Source of the DNA: Acidobacteriota bacterium
GTDB taxonomy: Bacteria; Acidobacteriota; Terriglobia; Acidiferrales; UBA7541
Reading direction: 5' to 3'
DNA: 64,000 bases
NCBI GenBank assembly: GCA_013289955.1
Contig: JABCYZ010000011.1
Location: 1-64,000, forward strand
The position numbers and the translations under genes are program-made. Below, piece after piece: positions 24,104 through 33,403 of the stretch (position 1 is the first letter of the stretch; the number at the start of each line of letters is the position of its first letter). The notes under the pieces are model-generated. The model made no database searches and was not told where the DNA came from. It saw nothing but the letters and a program-made list of their open reading frames with translations.

Positions 24104-27100
24104 TTACCGATGGAGCCACATCCGTAGTCCGGACAGCAACTGTTCCGTGTTCACCGGCTTCGCCAGATACTCGGATGCGCCGGCCTCAAGACATTTCTCC
24201 CGATCCCCTTTCATTGCTTTCGCCGTTAGGGCGATTATCGGAAGGCGCCGGAATGCCGGATTTTGCCGGATGACATGCATGGTTTCATACCCGTCCATCT
24301 CCGGCATCATGATGTCCATAAGCACGATCGCCACATCAGAAGTCGAACTCAGAGTTTCAATCGCCTCGCGGCCAGTGCCCGCCGTCAGAACGGTCATTCC
24401 GCGACGTTCGAGCACGCTGCTTAGAGCAAAGATGTTCCGGACGTCGTCATCCACAACAAGAACCTTCTTTCCTACCAGTGCGTCATCCGACCGGTGCAAG
24501 CGATCCAGCATTTGCTGCTTTTCCGGAGGGAGATCGGCAACGACGCGATGCAAGAAGAGCGCCGTCTCGTCCAGGAGCCGCTCCGGCGACTCCACGCCTT
24601 TTACAACGACGCTGCGCGCCAAAGTGTGCAGACGAGCATCCTCTTGCGGCGACAAATCCTTCCCCGTGAACACGACAACTGGCAAGTCGGCTAGGGATGG
24701 CGTATCGCGCAGGCGCTCCAAGACATCAAAGCCGGACATATCGGGAAGACGGAGGTCGAGCACCATGCAATCGAATGGCTGCTCGGTCATGGCGGCAAGC
24801 GCCTCTTCGCCCGTCGCGGCGATAGTAACCTGAATATCGTTATGCCCCAGCAGCTCTCGAATACTCAGTTGTTCGCCAAGGTTGTCTTCCACAACCAGCA
24901 GACGCTTGAGGTGTGGCGCTGCGTAGTCCTTGATTCTTGAGAATGCTGTTTTGAGTTCCTCGGGCGTAGTGGGTTTCTGAACAAATGCAAATGCGCCACG
25001 CGAGAGCCCGTGTTGCCGGTCTTCATCCAAGGTCAGGATTTGGACCGGGATGTGGCGCATCGCCGGATCTTGTTTCAGATGATTGAGTACGGTCCAGCCC
25101 AACATGTCCGGCAGAAAAACATCCAGGGAAACGGCCATGGGATGGAACTCCCGCGCCAAGGCCAGGGCCTCGGCACCTCGCGTAGCAACGAGAACTTTGA
25201 ATCCCCTATCCCGCGCCATGTCGCGCAGCAGGCGGGCATAGTGGGGGTCATCCTCAACAACCAGCAAAATGGTGTCCGTCTCACTCAGGTTCGCGCGGTC
25301 ATCCTCGATGGGCTCGATGCGGTGTTCGGCTGCGGCCGCAGGAATCAATTGCGGCGCTTTCACGGGGGCCGCTCTCATTTCCAGGAGATTGACACCCGTC
25401 GACGGACCCACATAGGTTTGCGGAAGGTAGAGCGTGAACGTGCTGCCCGTTCCGACCTCGCTGCGTAGTTGGATTTCGCCGCCGAGCAGACTGGCCAGCT
25501 CGCGACTGATGGCCAGTCCGAGCCCTGTGCCGCCGTATTTGCGGCTGGTGCCTGCGTCAGCTTGCTGAAAGGCTTCGAAGATGATGCGCTGCTTTTCCGC
25601 TGGAATGCCGATGCCAGTGTCTTCTACCTGGAAAGCAATGACGGCTGGTGCTGCTCGAAGAACGGCATGGTCCTCGCTCCAACCGCGCTCGGCCAGAAAC
25701 ACGGACAAACGCACACTGCCTTGTTCGGTGAATTTAAACGCGTTGGAGAGCAGATTCTTGAGCACCTGCTGCAACCGTTTCGCATCTGTGACCAGACTGC
25801 GGCTCAACCGCGGGTCCGTCGTCAACTCGAATGTAAAGCGACGATTCTCCGCCTCATGACGGAAGGGACGAGCCATCATGTCCAGCAAGCTTGCAAAGAA
25901 GACTTCTTCAGCCTGAACGGAGACTGTTCCTGACTCAATCTTGGAGAGATCGAGGATGTCGGTGATGAGATTCAGCAGGTCCGTCCCGGCTCCGTGAATG
26001 GTGCGGGCAAACTCGACCTGCTTGACGGTCAGGTTACCGTCAGGATTATCAGTCAGCTGCTGGCCCAGGACGAGAATACTGTTGAGCGGAGTGCGCAGCT
26101 CATGGGACATGTTGGCGAGGAATTCTGACTTGTACTTGGAGGTGAGAGCCAGTTCTTTTGCCTTTTCTTCGACGGCGCGGCGGGCCTGGTCAATTTCCTG
26201 GTTCTTACGCTCCACTTCCACGTTTTGTTCAGCGAGTTGCTGGGCTTTTTGAGCAAGCTGTTCGTTGGTCTGCTGCAACTCTTTCTGCTGTGTTTGAAGC
26301 TCGGTAGCCAATTGCTGAGATTGTTTTAGGAGCCCTTCGGTCTGCATCGTGGCCTCGATGCTGTTGAGCACAATGCCGATGCTGGCAGTCAACTGTTCTA
26401 GAAAAGCGAGATGGGAGGCGGTAAAGGTGCTCAACGAGGCCAACTCAATGACTGCTTTCACGCGATCTTCGAAAAGAACGGGAAGTACGATCACGTTCAG
26501 TGGCACGGCCTTGAATAATCCGGAGCGAATGGGGACCGCATGGGGGGGAACTTCGGTAATGAGCATACGGCGTTTCTCCGCCGCGCACTGCCCTATGAGG
26601 CCCTCGCCCACTCGCAACTGACGCGCATGTCCGTTCGGTGCCTCATCGGCATAAGCCGACAGAAGCATCATTTCAGCCGATTCGTCTGTCTCCATTTGAT
26701 AGATCACGCCTTGCTGGGCGTTGACGAGAGGCGCGAGCTCAGACAACAGCATGCGCCCCACGGTGGAGAGATCGCGCTGGCCCTGTAACATGCCCGTGAA
26801 CCGTGCGAGATTGGTTTTCAGCCAATCTTGTTCCTTGTTGCGGTCTGTCGTCAGCCGCAGGTTGTCGATCATAGTATTGATGTAATCTTTGAGTTCGGCT
26901 ACTTCTCCGCTTGCCTCCACCTGAATGGAACGTGTGAGATCGCCTTTGGTTACCGCGGTTGTCACTTCCGCGATGGCGCGAACCTGGTTGGTGAGGTTGT
27001 CTGCAAGCAGGTTTACGTTGCCCGTAAGATCTTTCCAAGTGCCCGCGGCTCCCGGAACGTTGGCTTGACCGCCGAGACGCCCCTCGACGCCCACTTCGCG

Positions 27101-29959
27101 GGCAACCGTCGTCACCTGATCGGCAAAAGTGGCCAGCGTATCGGTCATGTTGTTGATGGTTTCGGCTAGTGCCGCAACCTCGCCCTTGGCGTTCACGGTG
27201 AGTTTTTTCGTCAGCTCCCCGTTGGCCACGGCCGTCACAACCTTGACGATACCTCTCACCTGTTCGGTAAGATTGGCAGCCATGACGTTGACGTTGTCGG
27301 TTAGATCTTTCCAAGTGCCCGCCACGCCAGAGACTTGGGCTTGACCGCCGAGTTTTCCGTCCGTCCCAACTTCACGAGCAACGCGCGTAACTTCGCCGGC
27401 GAAAGCGTTCAGTTGGTCCACCATCGTGTTGATGGTGTCTTTTAATTCGAGAATTTCGCCCTTCACATCCACGGTGATCTTGCGCGACAAATCGCCTCGC
27501 GCCACCGCTGTCGTGACTTCCGCGATGTTGCGCACTTGGCCCGTAAGATTTCCAGCCATCGAGTTGACAGAGTCTGTTAAGTCCTTCCAAGTGCCGGCAA
27601 CGCCAGGAACGTTGGCCTGTCCACCGAGGCGCCCTTCGCTGCCCACCTCGCGCGCGACGCGCGTTACTTCGCCCGCGAAAGCGTTGAGCTGGTCCACCAT
27701 CGTATTGATGGTCTCTTTGAGCAGCAGGATCTCGCCGCTCACGTTGACTGTAATTTTCTTGGAGAGGTCGCCGCTGGCGATTGCCGTTGCGACTTCGGCG
27801 ATATTTCGCACCTGACCCGTTAAGTTGCTGGCCATGGAGTTGACGGAGTCGGTGAGGTCTTTCCATGTGCCCGCAACACCGGGAACCTGCGCTTGGCCTC
27901 CGAGCTTTCCGTCGGTACCCACTTCACGAGCGACGCGAGTCACTTCAGACGCAAAGGAGCGCAGCTGATCCACCATTGTGTTGAGCGTATCCTTCAATTC
28001 GAGAATCTCGCCCCTGACATCCACGGTGATCTTGCGCGACAAATCGCCTCTTGCCACCGCCGTTGCAACCTCGGCAATGTTGCGCACTTGGCCGGTCAGG
28101 TTGCTGGCCATGAAGTTCACGTTGTCGGTGAGGTCTTTCCACGTACCTCCTACGCCAGGGACCTGGGCCTGCCCTCCCAACTTCCCTTCCGTTCCAACTT
28201 CGCGAGCCACGCGCGTGACTTCGGCAGCAAACGCATTCAGCTGGTCCACCATTGTATTGATGGTGTTCTTCAATTCGAGAATTTCGCCTTTCACGTCTAC
28301 CGCGATTTTGCGCGACAGATCGCCGCGCGCGACTGCCGTCGTCACTTCCGCGATGTTACGCACCTGGCCTGTCAGGTTTCCGGCCATCGAATTGACCGAG
28401 TCCGTGAGGTCTTTCCAAGTACCAGCGACTCCAGGGACGTTGGCTTGTCCACCGAGCCGACCTTCGCTACCTACTTCGCGCGCCACGCGAGTTACTTCGC
28501 CCGCGAACCGGTTGAGCTGGTCCACCATGGTGTTGAGCGTTTCTTTGAGCTGCAGGATTTCTCCGCGAACGTCCACAGTGATCTTGCGCGAAAGGTTGCC
28601 GCTGGCGATTGCCGTTGCCACCTCGGCAATGTTACGCACCTGTCCCGTCAAGTTGCTGGCCATGAAGTTCACGTTGTCGGTGAGGTCCTTCCATGTGCCG
28701 CCCACTCCCGGAACCTGCGCTTGTCCTCCCAGCTTGCCTTCGGTACCCACTTCGCGCGCCACGCGGGTCACTTCACCAGCGAACGCGTTCAGTTGGTCCA
28801 CCATCGTGTTGATGGTGTCTTTCAATTCAAGAATCTCGCCCTTTACGTCCACGGTGATCTTGCGCGATAGATCCCCTCGCGCCACCGCCGTCGTAACTTC
28901 GGCAATATTGCGTACTTGCGCCGTAAGGTTGCCGGCCATTGCGTTGACCGAGTCGGTGAGGTCTTTCCAGGTTCCTGCGACACCTGGCACAACCGCCTGG
29001 CCTCCGAGCTTGCCGTCCGTACCAACCTCGCGGGCAACACGCGTCACTTCGGAGGCGAAAGACCGCAACTGGTCCACCATCGTGTTAATAGCTTCTTTGA
29101 GTTGTAGAATTTCGCCGCGCACATCCACCGTGATTTTGCGGGAGAGATCGCCGCTGGCGACGGCCGTAGCCACCTCGGCGATGTTGCGAACCTGCCCGGT
29201 CAAGTTGCTGGCCATCGAATTCACGGAGTCCGTCAAGTCTTTCCACGTACCTGCCACTCCGGGCACCTGAGCCTGGCCGCCGAGTTTTCCGTCGGTACCA
29301 ACCTCGCGGGCGACGCGAGTGACTTCGGCCGTAAAAACACCGAGCTGCTGGATCATGGTGTTGACGATAGTGGCCGAACGTAGAAATTCTCCTTCAAGTG
29401 GGCGCCCGTCCACGTCCAGCCTAACCGTTTGCGTCAGGTTGCCTTGTGCCACGGCTGCGATCGCCCGCGTGACTTCGGTGGTCGGCTGGAGCAAGTCATC
29501 CACAAGCGTATTGATGGATACCTCCATCTCTCCCCAGGCACCTTTTGGCTGATGAAATTGGGTTCGCTCCCTGGTTTTCCCCTCCTTGCCGACCACCTGA
29601 CCGATGCGCTTTAGCTCCTGTGCTATTTGCTGGTTTGACCCCACGATTTCATTAAAGGTATCCGCAATCTTCCCGGGCAGCCCCGTCCAAGTCCCGGGAA
29701 GCCGCACCGAGAAGTCTCCTTCGCGCATGGTCAGTAAGCTGGAAAGAACCATATTCAATTCGTTCCCGGATATCTCGGCCGCGGCATTGCCTGCGCCATT
29801 GCTCCCGGCTTCGGCGCGGAGATGCGTCACTGCGCTTACATCCGGTGAGTTTCGGTCAACTCTTTTCATGCTCATCTCCAAATTGCCAGCAATATGGTTC
29901 CGCCCACCGGAAGAAGCTTTTCTCGCTTTTCGCACTGCTTCGAATACCTTATCCTTCAC
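24104..29959 (-). CDS. Giant soluble poly-HAMP hybrid histidine kinase
   Basis: 1951 residues, no membrane helix. After a divergent HAMP-like unit (about 70-209) come nine near-identical 92-residue repeats at residues 210-1037, each with [10 protein letters not shown] at its start and Gly-Thr-Trp-Lys-Asp-Leu-Thr in the middle. Then a GAF domain (about 1060-1200), a coiled coil, HisKA (phosphoacceptor His1286 in Ser-His-Glu-Leu-Arg-Thr), HATPase (Asp-Thr-Gly-Ile-Gly-Ile; Gly-Thr-Gly-Leu-Gly-Leu), and three receiver domains ending at the C-terminus. The repeat type is that of fungal group III (Nik1/Os-1) kinases, where HAMP arrays sense osmotic stress and set kinase state. The start is GTG 29959 or, with a better ribosome site (TGGAG), ATG 29869. 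Likely partners include the receiver proteins nearby. Confidence 0.95.
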   Translation of the reverse strand: MKDKVFEAVRKARKASSGGRNHIAGNLEMSMKRVDRNSPDVSAVTHLRAEAGSNGAGNAAAEISGNELNMVLSSLLTMREGDFSVRLPGTWTGLPGKIADTFNEIVGSNQQIAQELKRIGQVVGKEGKTRERTQFHQPKGAWGEMEVSINTLVDDLLQPTTEVTRAIAAVAQGNLTQTVRLDVDGRPLEGEFLRSATIVNTMIQQLGVFTAEVTRVAREVGTDGKLGGQAQVPGVAGTWKDLTDSVNSMASNLTGQVRNIAEVATAVASGDLSRKITVDVRGEILQLKEAINTMVDQLRSFASEVTRVAREVGTDGKLGGQAVVPGVAGTWKDLTDSVNAMAGNLTAQVRNIAEVTTAVARGDLSRKITVDVKGEILELKDTINTMVDQLNAFAGEVTRVAREVGTEGKLGGQAQVPGVGGTWKDLTDNVNFMASNLTGQVRNIAEVATAIASGNLSRKITVDVRGEILQLKETLNTMVDQLNRFAGEVTRVAREVGSEGRLGGQANVPGVAGTWKDLTDSVNSMAGNLTGQVRNIAEVTTAVARGDLSRKIAVDVKGEILELKNTINTMVDQLNAFAAEVTRVAREVGTEGKLGGQAQVPGVGGTWKDLTDNVNFMASNLTGQVRNIAEVATAVARGDLSRKITVDVRGEILELKDTLNTMVDQLRSFASEVTRVAREVGTDGKLGGQAQVPGVAGTWKDLTDSVNSMASNLTGQVRNIAEVATAIASGDLSKKITVNVSGEILLLKETINTMVDQLNAFAGEVTRVAREVGSEGRLGGQANVPGVAGTWKDLTDSVNSMAGNLTGQVRNIAEVTTAVARGDLSRKITVDVKGEILELKDTINTMVDQLNAFAGEVTRVAREVGTDGKLGGQAQVSGVAGTWKDLTDNVNVMAANLTEQVRGIVKVVTAVANGELTKKLTVNAKGEVAALAETINNMTDTLATFADQVTTVAREVGVEGRLGGQANVPGAAGTWKDLTGNVNLLADNLTNQVRAIAEVTTAVTKGDLTRSIQVEASGEVAELKDYINTMIDNLRLTTDRNKEQDWLKTNLARFTGMLQGQRDLSTVGRMLLSELAPLVNAQQGVIYQMETDESAEMMLLSAYADEAPNGHARQLRVGEGLIGQCAAEKRRMLITEVPPHAVPIRSGLFKAVPLNVIVLPVLFEDRVKAVIELASLSTFTASHLAFLEQLTASIGIVLNSIEATMQTEGLLKQSQQLATELQTQQKELQQTNEQLAQKAQQLAEQNVEVERKNQEIDQARRAVEEKAKELALTSKYKSEFLANMSHELRTPLNSILVLGQQLTDNPDGNLTVKQVEFARTIHGAGTDLLNLITDILDLSKIESGTVSVQAEEVFFASLLDMMARPFRHEAENRRFTFELTTDPRLSRSLVTDAKRLQQVLKNLLSNAFKFTEQGSVRLSVFLAERGWSEDHAVLRAAPAVIAFQVEDTGIGIPAEKQRIIFEAFQQADAGTSRKYGGTGLGLAISRELASLLGGEIQLRSEVGTGSTFTLYLPQTYVGPSTGVNLLEMRAAPVKAPQLIPAAAAEHRIEPIEDDRANLSETDTILLVVEDDPHYARLLRDMARDRGFKVLVATRGAEALALAREFHPMAVSLDVFLPDMLGWTVLNHLKQDPAMRHIPVQILTLDEDRQHGLSRGAFAFVQKPTTPEELKTAFSRIKDYAAPHLKRLLVVEDNLGEQLSIRELLGHNDIQVTIAATGEEALAAMTEQPFDCMVLDLRLPDMSGFDVLERLRDTPSLADLPVVVFTGKDLSPQEDARLHTLARSVVVKGVESPERLLDETALFLHRVVADLPPEKQQMLDRLHRSDDALVGKKVLVVDDDVRNIFALSSVLERRGMTVLTAGTGREAIETLSSTSDVAIVLMDIMMPEMDGYETMHVIRQNPAFRRLPIIALTAKAMKGDREKCLEAGASEYLAKPVNTEQLLSGLRMWLHR
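26849..29332 (-). repeat. Nine tandem 276-bp coding repeats (HAMP array)
   Basis: Nine in-frame units of exactly 276 bp, from 29332 down to 26849, each encoding 92 residues. Units 1-7 are most alike; units 8 and 9 diverge. Alternating classes are visible at the protein level (for example Gly-Thr-Asp-Gly-Lys versus Gly-Ser-Glu-Gly-Arg after the Val-Ala-Arg-Glu-Val core), with units 4 and 7 nearly identical, which suggests expansion by duplication of blocks of units. Confidence 0.95.
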
Positions 29960-30385
29960 GCTCCAGAATCCAATCCAGCCTACACCCGCGGCTAGGGAGC
30001 AACATTCCTCAAAATTTTGGAATCAAGTGTAATTAGCACAGGAACCGGAGGTATGCTCTACAGTCTTTCCTGTAGTGCCCGGCTTCTCTCGAGCGGTCCG
30101 AGACCGTTGCTTGTTGACTGGTTTCCCGGAATCCTCCTATGGAACGGAATGCGGGTCGATTCCAGGCTCCAAAGATCCCTCAAGCCCATGAAAATGCGTA
30201 TCTTACACCTGTTTCAGCAGGTAAGGCAGAGATCCCAACCCCGAGCCTATGGCAGTCCCCGGGGGGAAGTTGCCGAGCGTAGGTGAAATCCTGTATTGAC
30301 CGAGAAATATCAATCCTCTATCAGTGTAGTTCCCAAGATTATGGATTTCGCGGTCAGAAATTAGCGGTACGAGGTCAAGATTGAC
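29960..30385. other. Divergent intergenic region (HAMP kinase / response regulator)
   Basis: 426 bp without a gene. It contains a small inverted repeat CTACAG-N6-CTGTAG near 30058-30075 and the promoter candidate at 30296-30324. Nothing else recognised. Confidence 0.4.
30296..30324 (+). promoter_or_regulatory. Candidate sigma-70 promoter for the regulator at 30386
   Basis: TTGACC at 30296-30301 and TATCAG at 30319-30324, 17 bases apart, 61 bases upstream of the ATG. The -35 box matches five of six consensus positions and the -10 box four. Confidence 0.4.
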
Positions 30386-30847
30386 ATGAACCCATCTATG
30401 GAAACGTACGCAGGTCATAATCGCGAGGGATCCACGCCTTATGACACCAGAATCGAAGACGCGCTCACAGTTCTGGTAGTCTCGGCGGATCTTGAGAGCC
30501 GCCGATCGGTAGTCAAAACCCTGGAAGCACTCTCCGTCCAAGTGATTCCTTGCTCCACGTTAAATCAAGCCGAGCAAGTTCTTTCCCTCCGACGTCCGCA
30601 TCTCGTCTTCTGCGACGAGCGGCTGCCGGATGGCGGCTATGCGGACCTCCTGGCTTTGAAGGAACCGGGCGGGATGCCGCCGATTGTTGTGCTGACCAGA
30701 AATGGAGAATGGGAACTGTACATGGACGCAACACGCCGCGGAGCGTTTGATGTGATACGGAGCCCATGGTGCCCCACCGACATCGAACTGAGCCTAATCC
30801 GCGGCGCCCGCGAGGAATTGCACAGCACGTTCCGGAAAATCCGTTAG
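30386..30847 (+). CDS. Receiver-domain response regulator
   Basis: 153 residues: a polar N-terminus of about 25, then one receiver domain (Leu-Val-Val-Ser-Ala-Asp near 30-35; phosphoacceptor Asp in Phe-Cys-Asp-Glu-Arg-Leu-Pro-Asp-Gly near 74-82; Leu-Thr-Arg position of the conserved Thr). The first acidic pair is reduced (Ser-Ala-Asp for Asp-Asp) and the late conserved Lys is replaced around Ile-Arg-Ser-Pro-Trp, so this may be a partly degenerate receiver that responds to phosphorylation poorly. No output domain. The closest look is to the receiver of NtrC-type proteins. Divergent from the HAMP kinase. Confidence 0.82.
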   Translation: MNPSMETYAGHNREGSTPYDTRIEDALTVLVVSADLESRRSVVKTLEALSVQVIPCSTLNQAEQVLSLRRPHLVFCDERLPDGGYADLLALKEPGGMPPIVVLTRNGEWELYMDATRRGAFDVIRSPWCPTDIELSLIRGAREELHSTFRKIR

Positions 30848-30940
30848 ATCAGGTTGGCAAGAGTACGATCTTTCCAGCTGGCCAGGAACGCGGAGCGGTG
30901 GGCACCATACTCTCTATTTCCTGCTGAGGGCGGCCCTTCT

Positions 30941-31207
30941 CTACTCGATGAGGGCCTGGCTATTGCATGAACCCGCTGCGTCAGGTCCGACGTTGACCGG
31001 AACCTTCCAGGAGGCAATCCAGTGCTTCAAGGCTTGCACGCCGATCACCGGTCCAGTCCAGCCGCAGTGGCAGTGAGGATTAAACCAGTGCGCATCAGCG
31101 ACCTCCAAATTCTTTTCCAAACTCGCGCACGCAGAAGCTAGAGGATTTCCGCATTGTGGACAAGCAAATAGAAGGACGTGTGCAAAACTTTCCGTTGCCA
31201 GTGTCAA
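30941..31207 (-). CDS. Small protein with zinc-ribbon-like Cys motifs
   Basis: 88 residues. Cys-Pro-Gln-Cys-Gly-Asn-Pro near 16-22 and His-Cys-His-Cys-Gly-Trp near 45-50 look like the two knuckles of a zinc ribbon, giving four Cys/His ligands. The C-terminal third is Trp- and Val-containing and not similar to anything I know. No neighbour gives a hint; the PilZ gene lies upstream in the same orientation. It may bind nucleic acid or protein through the ribbon. Confidence 0.6.
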   Translation of the reverse strand: MTLATESFAHVLLFACPQCGNPLASACASLEKNLEVADAHWFNPHCHCGWTGPVIGVQALKHWIASWKVPVNVGPDAAGSCNSQALIE

Positions 31208-31344
31208 GCAATCCTCCCCAGACTAAAAAAAGTTGGACAAGTAAGGGCCCTACTACAACCATTCTCTTCTTCACGAGAGTTGAACAAACGCAAATCACGA
31301 GATTTCCTATGCATTCGCCTAGAGTCCGTTCTCGACGTTTACAG

Positions 31345-31818
31345 CTATTCGATGTTCCACAATGAAATTGGAACTTCCGCATTTCCTGGCTCGCGCCGCA
31401 GCCTGTTCATCAATTCCGACAAGCGTGGACGATCGTTGTTGTCCACCGCCATGAGTCTCAGCCCCAACCCCTGGCCAGGATTTGCACGTCGTACCACGGC
31501 TTCGGCTCGGATCTGGCCTTCTTGAACGAGAAAATGGAGCTCGGCCGCGTCTCCCGGATCCTTGGATTTTTCTGTTTCGATGAAGAGTCCGCTGAAGCTA
31601 AGATTCTTGACAGTCGCTACGTCCTCACGCCCGTCAGAGCGCCAAAATATGTACACATTCACCAAGGCCTCCACCCGCGAATGGCTTCTTCTCAAAGGGA
31701 GCATGTTCTGCTGCAAATTCCTTTTCCTCCCGTGAATGGCCTTTTCGAAATCAGTTGCCGCACCTTGATTCAACGGATAGCGGCCAGCAGGGCCCTCGAC
31801 CGCCTGATTTTTGTCCAT
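31345..31818 (-). CDS. PilZ domain protein (putative c-di-GMP receptor)
   Basis: 157 residues from ATG 31818, which has GGAGGTG seven bases upstream; the in-frame GTG at 31827 falls inside that site. The C-terminal 115 residues match PilZ: Arg-Arg-Ser-His-Ser-Arg near 42-47 as the Arg-rich N-terminal motif, Lys-Asn-Leu-Ser-Phe-Ser-Gly-Leu-Phe as the Asn/Asp-x-Ser-x-x-Gly motif, and a late Gly-Leu-Gly-Leu-Arg-Leu strand. Such domains bind cyclic di-GMP. With the GGDEF protein (17379) and HD-GYP protein (59012) it completes a maker, a likely degrader and a receiver of this messenger in the window. Confidence 0.85.
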   Translation of the reverse strand: MDKNQAVEGPAGRYPLNQGAATDFEKAIHGRKRNLQQNMLPLRRSHSRVEALVNVYIFWRSDGREDVATVKNLSFSGLFIETEKSKDPGDAAELHFLVQEGQIRAEAVVRRANPGQGLGLRLMAVDNNDRPRLSELMNRLRREPGNAEVPISLWNIE

Positions 31819-32020
31819 GCGTGCCACCTCCGTGCATCAACAGCATCAGCCCAGAAGGTTGGCTCCGGTATCCTATAAATCCAGTAGAGCCGAACAAACT
31901 TCACTGGAGTGGCGGGCGCGGATATTCAACACAATAATCTGTATACAGCGACTACCGGATACCAAAAGAATTCAGAAATCCATCAGACTCAACCTGTAGT
32001 TGGACAGGGAGGGCGCAAAA

Positions 32021-32323
32021 ATGAAGAAGCTGCCTGTTGCGCTATTGGCGCTTTGTGTCGCGGCCTTTGGGGTTCCATTCCTCACCCAGGGAAGATCTCA
32101 ACAGACCACGCAGGGTGATACAAAGCCCGAGCTAATGGATATCAAGGGCACCGTAAGAGCGGACAACGCCAAAATCACTTTTGTAGCCGACCAGGGCGGA
32201 AAGACATGGGAAGTAATCAATCCAGAAACGCTGAAAAATCACGTGGACCAGCACATCCAGGTAAACGCGAGCGTGGATCCTGAAAAGGGCCAGATCCACG
32301 TGATATCAGTAATAGTGCTTTAA
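32021..32323 (+). CDS. Small exported protein related to DUF5818
   Basis: 100 residues from ATG 32021 (GGGAGG upstream). A signal peptide spans about 1-27 (Lys-Lys, hydrophobic core, Gly-Arg-Ser-Gln). The mature part is a short beta-rich domain: Ile-Lys-Gly-Thr-Val-Arg, Lys-Ile-Thr-Phe-Val, Lys-Thr-Trp-Glu-Val, and Gly-Gln-Ile-His-Val. The layout is the same as the end of the DUF5818-like protein at 21022 (strand, Gly/Asp turn, Ile-His-x-Ile-Ser-x-Ile). No Cys is present in the mature part. Function unknown. Confidence 0.7.
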   Translation: MKKLPVALLALCVAAFGVPFLTQGRSQQTTQGDTKPELMDIKGTVRADNAKITFVADQGGKTWEVINPETLKNHVDQHIQVNASVDPEKGQIHVISVIVL

Positions 32324-32341
32324 CCGCCGTCGTGGTTCTGG

Positions 32342-33109
32342 TTGCCTTCCGAACGTTCTCAGGTGAAGCGGCTGCTGTTCGAGACTGGATCGGGTGAATC
32401 CGGTCCCGGAGCAGGCACCCCGGGAGAATCAGGGCTTACCCCGGAATTGCTCACTGATGCGTTTGGCTGCCTACAAGATAGACCCGATAGAAATTCCCCT
32501 TCTCGCATCCTATCTTCCTCAGTCGAGACCAGAATTGGCCGAGCCGGGGATCGACCAGTCCTTGCCGATGGAGAAATCGTGGATTCAAAACCCGCGCATC
32601 CCGATACCAAGCCAATCGCGGCGCCGGCAAAGCCCGAGCCCATTCAGCTCCTCCGGGGAGACTCCGCTGGACTACTCGGCCGGAAAATGGAATCCATTGT
32701 CAGGGATTACGCCTATCGTATTTATCAAAACAACAGTGAGACGCACGGAAGAGATCTGGGGCACTGGGTCGAAGCGGAAGCGAAGCTCGTGGGCACGGAA
32801 TTGGAAGTACGCGAATCTGGCCCCTGGTTTCATTGCAACTGCCCTGTGCGTGGAATCCCCGCGCGGCAAATTCAGGTCGGCATTGATCCCACGAAATTCA
32901 TAATCCATCTAAGTGCTGACATCTCCTCCAATGCCGCCAGGTCGGAGGGCGCCTACCCCATTTTCTATTGCGCCAAATGGCCAGAGAAAGTGGACCCCTC
33001 CACGGCGGCCGCGTACGTTCTGGATGCGAATATAACGATTGAAGTCAAGAAGGCCGATCCGCCGGAGCCGAACCTCCCGGCTAAACCCGTCAGCAATCCA
33101 ATTCGTTGA
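32342..33109 (+). CDS. DUF2934-containing protein, with extra C-terminal domain
   Basis: Up to 255 residues from TTG 32342; the N-terminal 115 residues are low-complexity and the start may instead be ATG 32687, giving 140 residues. The recognisable part is Tyr-Ala-Tyr-Arg-Ile-Tyr-Gln-x6-His-Gly-Arg-Asp-Leu-Gly-His-Trp-Val-Glu-Ala-Glu, the DUF2934 motif (about 124-150). After it comes a beta-rich stretch with Phe-His-Cys-Asn-Cys-Pro and Val-Gly-Ile-Asp-Pro-Thr-Lys-Phe-Ile-Ile-His-Leu, perhaps an Hsp20-like fold. DUF2934 occurs in small stress-associated proteins. It is convergent with a second DUF2934 gene, ten bases away. Confidence 0.65.
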   Translation: MPSERSQVKRLLFETGSGESGPGAGTPGESGLTPELLTDAFGCLQDRPDRNSPSRILSSSVETRIGRAGDRPVLADGEIVDSKPAHPDTKPIAAPAKPEPIQLLRGDSAGLLGRKMESIVRDYAYRIYQNNSETHGRDLGHWVEAEAKLVGTELEVRESGPWFHCNCPVRGIPARQIQVGIDPTKFIIHLSADISSNAARSEGAYPIFYCAKWPEKVDPSTAAAYVLDANITIEVKKADPPEPNLPAKPVSNPIR

Positions 33110-33118
33110 CCGATCGAG

Positions 33119-33331
33119 TCAGGCCGACTGGGTTTTTCGCTTTTCTTCCGGCCTGGGTCCAAGCACTTTCATGGACTTCAATGCTTCGAGGAACTCCTGG
33201 TGCAGCTCCTGCTCCGCCAGCACCCAGTCGGAAATGTCGTAACCGTGTTCCCGGTTACGCCGTTCGTAAATTTGGTATGCGCGCTCGGCGATATTCGCCT
33301 GTGTCGGCATTTTGGGAGTAGTTTCGCTCAT
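33119..33331 (-). CDS. DUF2934 small protein
   Basis: 70 residues from ATG 33331 (GGAAAGAG upstream). The motif Ala-Glu-Arg-Ala-Tyr-Gln-Ile-Tyr-Glu-Arg-Arg-x4-His-Gly-Tyr-Asp-Ile-Ser-Asp-Trp-Val-Leu-Ala-Glu-Gln-Glu-Leu is the DUF2934 signature over almost the whole length. Helical, charged, no known activity. It is upstream of neither operon neighbour in the same strand by less than 70 bases: the GH13 gene lies upstream at 33404. The two may be cotranscribed. Confidence 0.82.
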   Translation of the reverse strand: MSETTPKMPTQANIAERAYQIYERRNREHGYDISDWVLAEQELHQEFLEALKSMKVLGPRPEEKRKTQSA

Positions 33332-33403
33332 CGTTTTCTCTTTCCTATTCTTTATGGCATTTCTCTCGCTCAATTGCGTACATAGTCCGCCGTCGAGCAG
33401 CTG

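Noticed and set aside
27893..29270. Long plus-strand frames inside the HAMP array
   Set aside because: They repeat with the same 276-bp period as the kinase array and are shadows of it.
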